From assembly GCF_000153485.2 (NCBI RefSeq), contig NC_018721.1:2294001-2358000 (forward strand): a stretch of 64,000 nt of DNA, written 5' to 3'. Every line of letters begins with the position of its first letter. The first letter of the stretch is position 1. The translations under genes and the position numbers were made by a program. Source of the DNA: Psychroflexus torquis ATCC 700755. Lineage in GTDB: Bacteria > Bacteroidota > Bacteroidia > Flavobacteriales > Flavobacteriaceae. Of this stretch, positions 55,939 through 64,000 are shown in pieces. The notes under the pieces were generated by a model. It had not been told where the DNA came from, searched no databases, and worked only from the letters and a program-made list of their open reading frames with translations.

Positions 55939-56655
55939 ATGGAACCAAAAAAAAATCCAAAAAAAGACCTGTCTAAAAGAAGCTTTCTGTTTTTTCAGAT
56001 TGGTCTTGTAGTAGTTCTCGCTATTACTTTAACCATGATTGAATGGAAAACTTATGATAACGATGCTATAGATACTGGTTTTGTGAATCTTGACATGTTA
56101 GAAGAGGAAGACGTGCCAATTACAGAAATCCAAAAGACACCACCACCGCCACCACCACCGCCACCTGCACCAGAAGTTATTGAGGTGGTAGAAGATGACG
56201 AAGATGTAGAGGAGGTTATTATAGAATCTACTGAAACCGATCAAAACGAAGTTGTTGAAGTTGAAGAAGTCGAAGAAGTCGAAGAAGAAATTGGTGATGT
56301 TCCTTTTGCTGTTATTGAAAGTGTCCCAATTTTTCCTGGATGTGAAGGCCTTAACACCAATGATGAGCGTAAAAACTGTATGAGTCAAAAGATTAGCAAG
56401 TTTGTTAATAAAAACTTTGACACTGGTTTAGCTGCAGATCTTGGATTAAGTGGCATAAATAGGGTTTACGTTCAGTTTAAAATCGATAAAAAAGGTAACA
56501 TTGTAAATGTAGCCGCTCGAGCTCCTCACCCAAGATTGCAATCTGAAGGTGAACGAGTCATCAAAAAACTGCCTAAAATGAAACCAGGTCAGCAACGTGG
56601 ACAAAATGTAGGGGTATTATATTCCTTACCTATTATGTTTAAAGTACAAGATTAA
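55939..56655 (+). CDS. tonB: TonB-family energy transducer
   Basis: One N-terminal inner-membrane helix (FLFFQIGLVVVLAITLTMIEW) is followed by a periplasmic stalk with nine consecutive Pro (residues about 68-76) and a Glu/Val repeat (EVVEVEEVEEVEEE, about 102-115). A C-terminal TonB domain begins AVIESVPIFPGCEG and contains RVYVQFKIDKKGNIVNV. It transmits proton-motive force to TonB-dependent receptors. No ExbB/ExbD genes are adjacent. Confidence 0.9.
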   Translation: MEPKKNPKKDLSKRSFLFFQIGLVVVLAITLTMIEWKTYDNDAIDTGFVNLDMLEEEDVPITEIQKTPPPPPPPPPAPEVIEVVEDDEDVEEVIIESTETDQNEVVEVEEVEEVEEEIGDVPFAVIESVPIFPGCEGLNTNDERKNCMSQKISKFVNKNFDTGLAADLGLSGINRVYVQFKIDKKGNIVNVAARAPHPRLQSEGERVIKKLPKMKPGQQRGQNVGVLYSLPIMFKVQD

Positions 56656-56675
56656 ATTCAAATAAAATACAGTTC

Positions 56676-56711
56676 AAAAAAATCCCGAATTCAACATTTG
56701 GGATTTTTTTA
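56676..56711 (+). terminator. Intrinsic terminator after tonB
   Basis: Stem AAAAAAATCCC / GGGATTTTTTT around a 13-base loop, about 20 bases after the tonB stop, with a strong T run. Confidence 0.85.
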
Positions 56712-56747
56712 TTACTTTTAAATTAAATCTATCCAATCTACCATTAA

Positions 56748-56931
56748 TACCAAATTATATTTATAATGCCGTATGAATAAATTGAATTATTTTTTGATTG
56801 ATTGAAATCAAAAATAACTAGCATAGCCTTAGCTACGGTAATTATTTTTGATGAAAAGCAGACGAAAAAAGCTTGTGCCGAATTCATTTCGGTAAAACGA
56901 TTTATTGCGACATTATTGGTCTAATTTGGTA
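56748..56931 (+). mobile_element. MITE copy 4 (right arm only)
   Basis: 184 bp flanked by TA. It starts TACCAAATTATATTTATAATG and ends GTCTAATTTGGTA. The right arm AAAAAAGCTTGTGCCGAATT is present and the left arm missing. Nearly identical to copies 3 and 5 elsewhere, so recently spread. Confidence 0.9.
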
Positions 56932-57169
56932 TAAGGAAATACTCCCCGTTCCTTTTCCTGTTTATTAGCTTTTCTACGTTTGGGTAAAGCTTTGTTTTAC
57001 AAACAGAAAGTTACCCCACAATTCCAGAATGTAATGATACCTTAGAAACAGACAAGAGTCTTGCCTAAACCCAGCTAAAATCTCTTATTCTTGAATATTT
57101 TATAGAGCCAGAAGTTGTAGCTAAGTATGAGTATAAGCTGAAAAAGAACACCTTCTAGAGAGTTACTAA
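56932..57169. other. Gap between two MITEs
   Basis: About 240 bases without a recognisable gene or RNA. Short frames are broken by stops. Confidence 0.4.
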
Positions 57170-57357
57170 TACCAAATTATATTTATAATGCCGTATGAAT
57201 AAATCGAATTATTTTTTGATTGATTGATTGAAATCAAAAATAACTAGCATAGCCTTAGCTACGGTAATTATTTTTTATAAAAAGCAGGCGAAAAAAGCCT
57301 GTGCCGAATTCATTTCGGTAAAACGATTTATTACGACATTATAGGTCTAATTTGGTA
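57170..57357 (+). mobile_element. MITE copy 5 (right arm only)
   Basis: 188 bp flanked by TA. Same structure as copy 4, differing by a few substitutions and an extra GATT unit in the GATTGATTGATTG stretch, so the two copies 240 bases apart are sister insertions or a local duplication. Confidence 0.9.
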
Positions 57358-57862
57358 TTATTCAATGAAAATATCTTTCAAATTCTGAGTGAGGTCTACA
57401 GGTTCATTTTCGATATCCCATTAAACCTCCGAATGGGAATAGATTTTGAAGAATTTTTTGCCATTTACAATACTAACATAACAGTTAATTTTAAGGTGTT
57501 TTAGAAAAGTGTCTCCACTTTTACACAGTGTTTTTGGAAGTCAAGTCAAGTTTGCTTGCTACCTTTATGATTTAGCTCACGAACTCGGCAGAGAAGGTTA
57601 CAGCCAAGTCCTCACGCTTGAAGGAAGATAGGTTAGTTTTATAGAGATGGGTTGGCCTATCCAGTAGTGGAAGCCTATTTGAGCTATGAAGCAGTATGCT
57701 TTTAGATATTCAATTTGGAAGGGGGGTGGTTGTATTGGAAATACTCAGAGATGCTCCTGCTTTGTGGTTGCTGTAACCGTCTAAATGTAAAGTAATAATT
57801 TGTTTTAAGTCCGTTGGATCAAGTGCATTGGCCATAACGTTGTTTTGGCGATAAGGTAATTA
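57358..57862. other. Eroded region before the IS630 element
   Basis: No intact gene. A short coding-like stretch at about 57530-57630 reads VFGSQVKFACYLYDLAHELG before a stop. It has normal amino-acid composition but no family I recognise, and is probably a remnant. Confidence 0.35.
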
Positions 57863-58984
57863 TACCAAATATGTTTTGTATTGCCGTATATTTTTCGTAT
57901 ATTTATGAATGGGAAGAAAAGCAATTTTAGAGATCAAGGAATCAGATTCAGAGCTAAAGAAACTCTTGTTAAAACAGAAAACCTTAAAAGCAGAAAAACG
58001 TTTAAAGAGTTTGCTAGCCATTAAGTCTGGCAAATTTGAAACCCGACAAGAATTAGCTGATTTTTTAGGGATTCATATCAGAAGCCTAGAAAGGTGGATT
58101 GTGAACTACAATGCTGGTGGGGTTGAGATGATGTTAACTGATAAGCCTAAAAATAAAACGTCTAAAATTATTACACCACAAATACATAAGGGTTTATCCC
58201 AAAGAGTACATGACCCAAATAATCCTTTTTTGGGATACTGGGATGCTCAAAATTGGGTAGAACAAGAGTATGGCGTAGTTGTTAAGTACCAACGGATCCG
58301 TGAGTATTTGATTCAGCATTTTAAAACAAAACCCAAGACTCCTAGGAAATCTCACTACAAAAAGGATGTAGAGGCTGAAAAAGCTTTTTTAAAAACTCCC
58401 TAATACGCTAGATAACATTAGAATTAGTCTTAATAAAGATAGTTACGACTCTGTTAATTTATACTTTCAAGATGAAGCTCGATTTGGAATGATGAATCAT
58501 CTTGGAAAATACATAACCGCTAGCGGTGTAAAGCCAATAGTGACCTATCAACATATTTATAAAACGACCTATCTATATGGTAGTTACTCTCCAATAAACG
58601 GAGACTCTTTTGTTTGGGAAATAAATGGTGTAAGTACTAACATATTTCAAGCCTATCTGCGGGAATTTTCAACACATAATCCAAAGGAATATAAAATTGT
58701 AGTGATTGATAATGCAGGGTTTCATTCTACAAAAAATATAGAGGTGCCACAAAATATAGTCTTGTTAAGAATACCCCCATACAATCCTGAACTAAACCCA
58801 TGCGAACAAGTATGGCAATACATTAAAAATCGATTTAAGAATCAAAGATTCGAATCGATGAAAAGTTTAAAACAATGGCTAAGCGAAATGGTCTGCGAAA
58901 TGAAACCAGAAACCATTAAATCTATAACAGGAAACCATCATTTTCTAAAGGCTTTTAATACGGCATTTAATAACTAAATTGGTA
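57863..58984 (+). mobile_element. IS630-family insertion sequence, frameshifted
   Basis: About 1122 bp bounded by TA. The left end reads TACCAAATATGTTTTGTATT and the right end, reversed, TACCAATTTAGTTATTAAAT. Both ends then continue with GCCGTAT at the same distance from the tip. The TA target and the DDE transposase fit IS630/Tc1-mariner. The same tip-to-GCCGTAT layout is found in the five MITEs, making this the likely source of their mobility. Confidence 0.85.
57909..58977 (+). pseudogene. IS630 transposase split by a frameshift
   Basis: The first frame (57909-58403, 164 codons) holds the helix-turn-helix and winged-helix DNA-binding part (FETRQELADFLGIHIRSLERW). The second frame continues from about 58393 to 58977 and holds the catalytic domain: YFQDEARFGMM (first Asp), KIVVIDNAGFHS (second Asp) and NPELNPCEQVWQYIKNRF (Glu). 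The second frame is +1 to the first, and the junction lies in TTTTTTAAAAACTCCC. Reading it with two more bases would give a continuous KTLPN-type sequence, so a 2-base loss is the simplest cause. A programmed shift is possible but a +1 shift is rare in insertion sequences. Confidence 0.85.
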
Positions 58985-59296
58985 TTACTCAATTTCACAA
59001 AGAGGCTAGGAAGCTAGTCTGAACAGTGACATAAATCAAAACGTTTTAACGTCAACACAAAAGCAACTGGCATAAGTCAAACCGTAATTGCTAGCATGGT
59101 TTGGTCCGAAATGTCCAGTACAATGACTTCAAAATCAATGGTATAAAACGAACTGCAGTACCCTCCAATACTATTCTACAATGTTGTAGAATATACAATT
59201 GGCTCTAAATCTCATATCGATTTAAGTTATAAGTAGAAATGGATACATCAAATCAATACTTTCTGGCAGTGGTTAATCGATTAATTTTCTTTGTAA
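58985..59296. other. Eroded DNA between IS630 and the remB-like remnant
   Basis: No intact gene. Fragments such as YTIGSKSHIDLSYK near 59190-59235 look like pieces of a beta-barrel protein and may be the front of the remB-like pseudogene that follows, which would make that gene's ruin extend to about 59050. Confidence 0.35.
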
Positions 59297-59868
59297 GAGG
59301 CCGTCACAGGTAATGCTAGTTGGAAAACTAAATTTGGATTCCAACTTCGAGTAAAGTACACAGTTCCCTTTAATTTAGATAATCTTTTATTCCAATTAGA
59401 ATATAACCAAGTTAGATCTTACACCTATTCTCACAGTACTTTAAATTTTCATTATAAGAGCTATAATCAGTTTATGGCAGAACTTTGGGAAGCAAATTCT
59501 AGAGAACTTCTTCTTATCTCAAGAAAAAAGGATAAATGGTATGGGCGTGTAAAATTCATTTTTGGCGTGTGTGATTTTGAAACTAATGCGGATAGTGTCC
59601 CATTTTGCGCCTCAGATTAACTTGTAAATGAACGGTAAATAATTGATGATGAAGGCATCAAAATAGGCTAAGCTAATTAAGGTAAACTTTCATTAAGGTA
59701 AACTTTCATTAAGGCGAGATGGAAGTAAGATTTATAATAAGCCCAAGGACAAACCTAAAGGTCTATTTGAATCTAATTCACAGGAAGTTTGATACCGCTC
59801 TAGGTAAAGCTATAAACTTCGATAGAAATACAACTTGGATTAACTTGGGCTTTAGGACAGATATTTAA
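59297..59868 (+). pseudogene. remB: RemB-like gliding/outer-membrane protein, decayed C-terminal part
   Basis: Three collinear pieces remain in different frames. 59297-59622 reads GNASWKTKFGFQLRVKYTVP ... LEYNQVRSYTYSHSTLNFHY ... KDKWYGRVKFIFG and ends in a stop. About 59645-59695 reads IDDEGIKIG with stops. About 59730-59868 reads EVRFIISPRTNLKVYLNLIH ... NRNTTWINLGFRTDI before a stop. The order and spacing match the end of flavobacterial RemB (Wzi-like barrel, gliding motility). A 16-bp tandem duplication (59681-59712) and several stops show it cannot be translated whole. Family assignment is from memory of RemB sequences. Confidence 0.6.
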
Positions 59869-59944
59869 CCCGTATTACGATTATTAACCCAATACTTAGT
59901 AAACATTAACGAACGTCTGCTTCCTAAAAAAAACTTTTTAGCCG

Positions 59945-59952
59945 TATCTTTG
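59945..59952 (+). promoter_or_regulatory. -7 promoter element TATCTTTG for the ctaB operon
   Basis: Exact TAnnTTTG match 16 bases upstream of the TTG start of ctaB. Confidence 0.6.
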
Positions 59953-59968
59953 CAAAAAGTTTCGAATA

Positions 59969-60871
59969 TTGTCAGATTCTATTGCATATACACAAGTTTC
60001 TTCCTGGATACATGATTTTAAAGAACTCACAAAGGTAAGATTAGCCCTTAGTGTTGTATTTTCTTCAATTGCTGGTTATCTATTAGGTATAGACACTTTT
60101 AATATCGGTCATTTCGTATTATTAGCGTTAGGTGGCTATGCCATGGTAGGTGCTTCTAATGCCTTTAATCAAATTATAGAAAAGAACTTAGATGCGAAGA
60201 TGAAAAGGACCAAAAACCGTCCTCTCCCATCGGGTAGTATGACCACGAATACTGCCTTTTTTATTGCGACTCTTCTTACTGTAATCGGGTTGTCATTCCT
60301 TTTTATTATCAACCCTATAACGGCCATGTTTGGGGCGATATCTATTTTTCTTTATGTGAGTGTTTATACCCCATTGAAAACTATCACTCCGCTTTCGGTT
60401 TTTGTAGGAGCGTTTCCTGGGGCTATTCCTTTTATGTTGGGATGGGTAGCTGCAACGGGCTCTTTTGGGATTGAAGCAGGAGCCTTATTTATGATTCAGT
60501 TTTTCTGGCAATTCCCCCATTTTTGGGCTTTAGGTTGGTGGCTGTATGATGATTATAAAGAAGGGGGCTTTTTTATGCTACCTACTGGTAAAAGAGACAA
60601 CGGCACAGCAATTCAAATTATCCTTTATACTATATGGACCCTTATTGTTTCAATAATACCTGCGCTGGGTGTCACTGGTGATTTAAAGCTATCAATAGTC
60701 GCTGCTGTCTTAGTGTTTATATCAGGCTTGATTATGCTTTTTTACGCCATTAAGCTTTTTCAAAAACGAGAGACCAAATACGCCAGACAGCTGATGTTGG
60801 CCAGCGTGTTTTACATTACTTTAATACAAATAATTTACGTATCAGATAAATATATCAGAATATGGTTTTAG
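59969..60871 (+). CDS. ctaB: Protoheme IX farnesyltransferase (heme O synthase)
   Basis: Adds a farnesyl group to heme b, the first step to the heme A used by the oxidase. UbiA-family membrane protein of 300 residues with about eight helices. First prenyl-diphosphate site is NAFNQIIEKNLDAKMKRTKNRP (near residue 64) and the second region includes WWLYDDYKEGGFFMLP near 192. The start is TTG, supported by the -7 element 16 bases upstream. It overlaps the next gene by 10 bases. Confidence 0.95.
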   Translation: MSDSIAYTQVSSWIHDFKELTKVRLALSVVFSSIAGYLLGIDTFNIGHFVLLALGGYAMVGASNAFNQIIEKNLDAKMKRTKNRPLPSGSMTTNTAFFIATLLTVIGLSFLFIINPITAMFGAISIFLYVSVYTPLKTITPLSVFVGAFPGAIPFMLGWVAATGSFGIEAGALFMIQFFWQFPHFWALGWWLYDDYKEGGFFMLPTGKRDNGTAIQIILYTIWTLIVSIIPALGVTGDLKLSIVAAVLVFISGLIMLFYAIKLFQKRETKYARQLMLASVFYITLIQIIYVSDKYIRIWF

Positions 60872-61428
60872 ATGAAAAACACAAACGTGCAAGGATGATG
60901 ATGATGTGGTTTGGCATCATAAGCATGTCGATGATGTTTGCAGGATTAACGAGTGCTTACGTTGTGAGTAAAAACAGACCAGATTGGCTTACAGACTATC
61001 AATTACCAGATGTTTTTATTTGGAGTACGCTGGTTATATTTTTAAGTAGTATTACATTTCATTTAACCAAAAAATTCACTTCTGAAGGTGATTTAGTAAA
61101 GGCTAATGCTATGATAATTTCTACTTTTATCTTAGGAGTTCTTTTTGTGGTGATGCAGTTTGTTGGATTTAATGAGATTGTAGAGGCAGGGTATTATTTT
61201 ACGGGAAGTGCTAGTAGTATTACAATGTCTTTCATTTACCTATTAGTTTTAGCTCACGTCGTCCATGTCATGGCAGGCCTTATCGTTTTGTTAGTCGTAA
61301 TTTATAATCATTTTAAAAAGAAATACTCTAAAGGGAATATGCTAGGATTGCGCTTAGGGGTAACCTTCTGGCACTTTGTAGATGGGCTTTGGCTTTACCT
61401 CTTTTTGTTTTTATATTTCTTTAGATAA
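60862..61428 (+). CDS. Heme-copper oxidase subunit III, short form
   Basis: 188-residue membrane protein with five helices and the subunit III landmarks RARMMMMWFGIISMSMMFAG, VLAHVVHVMAGLIVLLVV and GVTFWHFVDGLWLYLF. It overlaps ctaB by 10 bases and precedes a second, longer subunit III, the usual duplicate arrangement in Flavobacteriaceae. Confidence 0.9.
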   Translation: MVLDEKHKRARMMMMWFGIISMSMMFAGLTSAYVVSKNRPDWLTDYQLPDVFIWSTLVIFLSSITFHLTKKFTSEGDLVKANAMIISTFILGVLFVVMQFVGFNEIVEAGYYFTGSASSITMSFIYLLVLAHVVHVMAGLIVLLVVIYNHFKKKYSKGNMLGLRLGVTFWHFVDGLWLYLFLFLYFFR

Positions 61429-61441
61429 TAAGAATTTTGTC

Positions 61442-61449
61442 TATTTTTG
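61442..61449 (+). promoter_or_regulatory. -7 element TATTTTTG before the long subunit III gene
   Basis: TAnnTTTG match 23 bases upstream of the ATG at 61473. It may provide extra transcription of the downstream oxidase genes. Confidence 0.5.
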
Positions 61450-61472
61450 TAAGACATTAATATTTAATTTTT

Positions 61473-62459
61473 ATGGAAGCTACTACCGTTGCAAAAACAG
61501 GTACAGAAGGACAGGCATGGGGAGGAGGTGAAGAACAACCTCTAAAAGCCAGTTACGGAAAATTAATGATGTGGTTCTTTATCACTTCAGATGCACTTAC
61601 ATTTTCAGGCTTTTTAGCAGCTTATGGTTTTTCAAGGTTTAAGTTTATTGAAGAATGGCCAATAGCTGATGAAGTTTTCAATCACTTTCCATTTTTACAT
61701 GGGGTAGATGCACCTATGTATTATGTCGCATTAATGACGTTTATTTTAATATTTTCATCAGTAACAATGGTTCTTGCAGTAGATGCTGGCCATCAGATGA
61801 AAAAAGACAAAGTAGTGACATACATGGCATTAACCATTCTAGGAGGGATTATTTTTTTAGGATCTCAAGCATGGGAATGGAAAAACTTTATTCATGGTGA
61901 ATATGGAGCGGTCGAAACCAGAAGTGGAAAGATTATTCAGTTTGTCGATGCAAACGGAGACCGTATTGCTTTAGATGAATTTGCTACGGCTTCCCCAAAA
62001 GATAGAACCCAGCATTTAGCCAAAAATGGTATTTGGTTTAGTTCAGAATCTTCTCTTAACCTTTTGGCTTTAGAAGATGTAAAAAGGGGATTTGAAGCTA
62101 ATAAGACCCTTCGTGTTAGAACCATGCAAATAACAGAAGAAGGTGAAAAGGAAATTTTAACTAGAGAAGAATCTTTACTGAAATTAAATACTTCTGGTGT
62201 AGGTGTTATAGAAGGAGCTAATCTTAGCCAAAACGAGTATGGAGCACCCCTATTTGGTGGTTTTTTCTTTTTCATTACAGGCTTCCACGGCTTCCATGTC
62301 TTGTCTGGGGTGCTTATTCTTATTATCGTTTTCTTTAATGTTTTGGTTGGCACTTACGAGAAAAGAGGAAGTTACGAAATGGTGGAAAAGGTTGGTCTTT
62401 ACTGGCACTTTGTAGATTTAGTTTGGGTATTTGTATTCACATTTTTCTACTTGGTTTAA
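61473..62459 (+). CDS. Cytochrome c oxidase subunit III, long form with soluble insertion
   Basis: 328 residues. Helices and motifs of subunit III are at both ends (KLMMWFFITSDALTFSGFL; FITGFHGFHVLSGVLILIIV; GLYWHFVDLVWVFVFTFFYL). Between them, residues about 140-255, lies a hydrophilic insert (GEYGAVETRSGKIIQFVDANG ... EEGEKEILTREESLLKLN) absent from ordinary subunit III. Such inserts occur in Bacteroidota homologues; their role is unknown. Confidence 0.92.
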   Translation: MEATTVAKTGTEGQAWGGGEEQPLKASYGKLMMWFFITSDALTFSGFLAAYGFSRFKFIEEWPIADEVFNHFPFLHGVDAPMYYVALMTFILIFSSVTMVLAVDAGHQMKKDKVVTYMALTILGGIIFLGSQAWEWKNFIHGEYGAVETRSGKIIQFVDANGDRIALDEFATASPKDRTQHLAKNGIWFSSESSLNLLALEDVKRGFEANKTLRVRTMQITEEGEKEILTREESLLKLNTSGVGVIEGANLSQNEYGAPLFGGFFFFITGFHGFHVLSGVLILIIVFFNVLVGTYEKRGSYEMVEKVGLYWHFVDLVWVFVFTFFYLV

Positions 62460-62486
62460 TTAATAATACATTGAATTTATAATAAA

Positions 62487-62852
62487 ATGGCACACGATAC
62501 AACACACGGAGTACATGCAGGAGCAAAAAAACGCATATGGCAAGTTTTTATCATTTTATCTATACTAACCATAGTAGAGGTAGTTTTAGGAATTATAAAA
62601 CCAGATTTTCTTGTTCATAATGATTTAGTTTCCTTATCCTTTCTCAACTGGATTTTTATTGTGCTTACGATTGTAAAAGCCTATTATATAGTTTGGGCAT
62701 TTATGCACATGGAGCATGAATCGGGAAGTTTGAGAAGAGTTGTCGTCTGGACTGGTGTCTTTTTAATTAGTTATTTGATAGCTATACTATTGATAGAAGG
62801 GTCATATATTCAAGAAATATACTCTGATGGATACATTACTTGGGATTTCTAA
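62487..62852 (+). CDS. Cytochrome c oxidase subunit IV (CtaF-type)
   Basis: Small membrane subunit of 121 residues with three helices. It has the typical IWQVFIILSILTIVEVVLGI start and KAYYIVWAFMHMEHE motif of prokaryotic subunit IV. It completes the oxidase set 27 bases after subunit III. Confidence 0.9.
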   Translation: MAHDTTHGVHAGAKKRIWQVFIILSILTIVEVVLGIIKPDFLVHNDLVSLSFLNWIFIVLTIVKAYYIVWAFMHMEHESGSLRRVVVWTGVFLISYLIAILLIEGSYIQEIYSDGYITWDF

Positions 62853-62875
62853 GAAAAGAAGGTTAAATATAATTC

Positions 62876-62910
62876 AAAAGGCGGTTCACTAAAATCGTCT
62901 TTTTTATTTT
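62876..62910 (+). terminator. Terminator after subunit IV
   Basis: Stem AAAAGGCG / CGTCTTTT (one G-U pair) with a 12-base loop and a T run. It overlaps the start of the promoter for the next gene. Confidence 0.65.
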
Positions 62911-62912
62911 TG
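62905..62912 (+). promoter_or_regulatory. -7 promoter element TATTTTTG for the gene at 62929
   Basis: TAnnTTTG match 16 bases before the ATG, placed directly on the T tract of the preceding terminator. Confidence 0.5.
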
Positions 62913-62928
62913 TATATAATTTTATCAT

Positions 62929-63570
62929 ATGAAAAAATACGCTGTTCTTATTGTTTTGTTTGTTCTTCCTTTGGTAGCGTATTTATTTTTCTCTAGCGGG
63001 ATCAATAGTTTTGGAAGACTCCCAGTACTTAAAGAAAATCTTTCCTTGTTGAACGAATTTGAAACTGACGACATCGCCTTCGTCAATAAAATCACAATCC
63101 TGACTTTCTTTGGGAACGACTTCAAAGTGAAAAAGGTACATGCTTTCAATATGAAAGAGAAAATCTATGATCGTTATCACAAGTTTGATGATTTTCAAGT
63201 CGTTACATTGGTGGCACCAAATTTAGAAGATGAAATCGAAGAATTTAAAAGTGAAATCAATAAAACTTCAGATGCTGCAGATTGGTTTTTTCTTGAACTA
63301 CCAGACGATCAAATTAAAAAGGTGTTTGAAAGTTTGGAATCTGATTTAAAACTCGATGGTAAGTTTTCTTCAACCTTCGCTTTTGTTATTGATAAAAAAA
63401 TGAGTTTGAGAGGGAGGAGTGACGACGAAGACGAAGGCACAAAATACGCCTACGATTTAAGCAATATAAAAGAGGTAAGCGATAAAATGAATGATGACAT
63501 TAAAATCATTCTTGCAGAATATCGATTTGCCTTAAAAAAGAATAATGCGCAAAGAGAAAAAAGACCATGA
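62929..63570 (+). CDS. Membrane-anchored protein of unknown function next to SCO
   Basis: 213 residues: one N-terminal helix (YAVLIVLFVLPLVAYLFF) then a soluble domain with a thioredoxin-like alternation (DIAFVNKITILTFFGND ... FQVVTLVAP ... STFAFVIDKKMSLRGR) but no CxxC. It ends with a charged tail. The stop overlaps the start of the SCO gene (ATGA), so the two are made together and this protein probably assists oxidase assembly. I do not know a characterised member. Confidence 0.65.
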   Translation: MKKYAVLIVLFVLPLVAYLFFSSGINSFGRLPVLKENLSLLNEFETDDIAFVNKITILTFFGNDFKVKKVHAFNMKEKIYDRYHKFDDFQVVTLVAPNLEDEIEEFKSEINKTSDAADWFFLELPDDQIKKVFESLESDLKLDGKFSSTFAFVIDKKMSLRGRSDDEDEGTKYAYDLSNIKEVSDKMNDDIKIILAEYRFALKKNNAQREKRP

Positions 63571-64000
63571 AAAAATACTCTTACGTAGGAATATCACTTG
63601 TCATTTTAGTGTTTGGAATTTGGGTGGTTAGTGAATATCTAGCCCGTAATTCCAAGGAAAGTTTATCCTATATAGAAATAGAAGGCGAACGTAAAAAAGT
63701 TCCTGAATTTGATTTTAGAAATCAGAATAATAAAACGATTACCAATAAGGATTATCTTGGGAAAGTCTATGTTGTCGAGTTCTTTTTTGCTACTTGTCCA
63801 ACTATTTGCCCTATTATGAATGAAAATTTATTGGAGGTACAAGATCAGTTTTATGGTAACATGAATTTTGGAATAGCTTCATTCACTATTAATCCTGAGC
63901 ATGACACTCCTGAAGTTTTGAAAAAACATGCAGAAGAGCTCGGTGTTAAGCATCCTCATTGGAATTTTTTGACTGGAGATAAAGATAAAATTTATGAGCT
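63567..64000 (+). CDS. SCO1/SenC-family copper chaperone, cut by the window edge
   Basis: Begins with ATG at 63567, overlapping the previous stop. An N-terminal membrane helix (VGISLVILVFGIWVVSEYLA) is followed by a thioredoxin fold with the copper-binding FFFATCPTICPIMNENL motif near residue 83 and FTINPEHDTPEVLKKHAEEL. The conserved His that completes the copper site lies beyond the window. SCO proteins load copper into the CuA site of subunit II, which fits the oxidase genes just upstream. Confidence 0.92.
   Translation, partial: MKKYSYVGISLVILVFGIWVVSEYLARNSKESLSYIEIEGERKKVPEFDFRNQNNKTITNKDYLGKVYVVEFFFATCPTICPIMNENLLEVQDQFYGNMNFGIASFTINPEHDTPEVLKKHAEELGVKHPHWNFLTGDKDKIYE

Noticed and set aside
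56253..56292. GAAGTTGAAGAAGTCGAA repeats in tonB as a phase-variable tract
   Set aside because: The units are multiples of three and imperfect, so length change would not switch the frame; it only lengthens the acidic stalk.
15722..57357. The five dispersed 165-208-bp repeats as a CRISPR-like or REP system
   Set aside because: They are far apart, have terminal inverted repeats and TA flanks and match an IS630 element, so MITE is the simpler reading.
57530..57630. Coding-like stretch VFGSQVKFACYLYDLAHELG as a small gene
   Set aside because: No start codon, quickly closed by a stop, and no flanking signals; treated as a remnant.
59681..59712. 16-bp direct repeat as a CRISPR or regulatory iteron
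   Set aside because: Only two adjacent units without spacers, inside a decayed gene; a simple duplication.

Overview
The window is an AT-rich chromosomal segment from a member of the Bacteroidota, almost certainly a marine-type Flavobacteriaceae. The evidence is the gene content (SprA and type IX secretion C-terminal sorting domains, alternative complex III, NADP-malic enzyme fused to a phosphotransacetylase-like domain, TonB-dependent uptake). Several intergenic regions also carry the Bacteroidota -7 promoter element TAnnTTTG. No rRNA, tRNA or CRISPR array was recognised.

Layout. (1) 1-2655 is a graveyard of mobile DNA: the 3' part of an IS66 transposase, a broken IS1595 transposase and an unidentified decayed reading frame. 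(2) 2656-15713 holds ordinary cell-envelope and housekeeping genes: amidase, flavoprotein, DUF3332 lipoprotein, secreted M36 peptidase, orphan ABC ATPase, greA, a DUF2807 lipoprotein, a PagL-like lipid A deacylase, and a 1184-residue secreted repeat protein with a recent 573-bp internal duplication. (3) 15929-27296 is one long minus-strand block. It contains a TonB-dependent receptor, a complete YnjBCD-like ABC importer, an odd nucleoside hydrolase and a methylthioribose-kinase-like phosphotransferase, followed by a rhodanese, a TIGR04282 glycosyltransferase and a purine nucleoside phosphorylase. I read it as an uncharacterised route that imports a nucleoside-like, possibly sulfur- or arsenic-containing, compound and splits and phosphorylates it. 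(4) 27975-39278 encodes the alternative complex III (actABCDEF) and cytochrome oxidase subunits II and I. (5) 39348-56655 holds ruvB, a P450, a GH100-like hydrolase with a fructokinase, maeB, ruvA, sprA, gcvH, a VanZ-family protein and a TonB protein. (6) 56656-59968 is a second decayed region with two MITEs, a frameshifted IS630 element and a ruined remB-like gene. (7) 59969-64000 completes the oxidase: heme O synthase, two subunits III, subunit IV, a hypothetical protein and a SCO assembly factor cut by the window edge.

How it fits together. The two respiratory blocks together make a quinol:cytochrome c oxidoreductase/oxidase chain with its heme A pathway and copper-insertion factor. SprA is the outer-membrane translocon for the two proteins here that carry type IX sorting domains. 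The TonB protein may energise the TonB-dependent receptor.

The clearest previously unnamed structures are two. The first is a family of five palindromic MITEs (15722, 41712, 42559, 56748, 57170) whose 25-bp ends match those of the local IS630 element and which differ by presence or absence of paired arms. The second is the import/salvage operon at 18014-27296.
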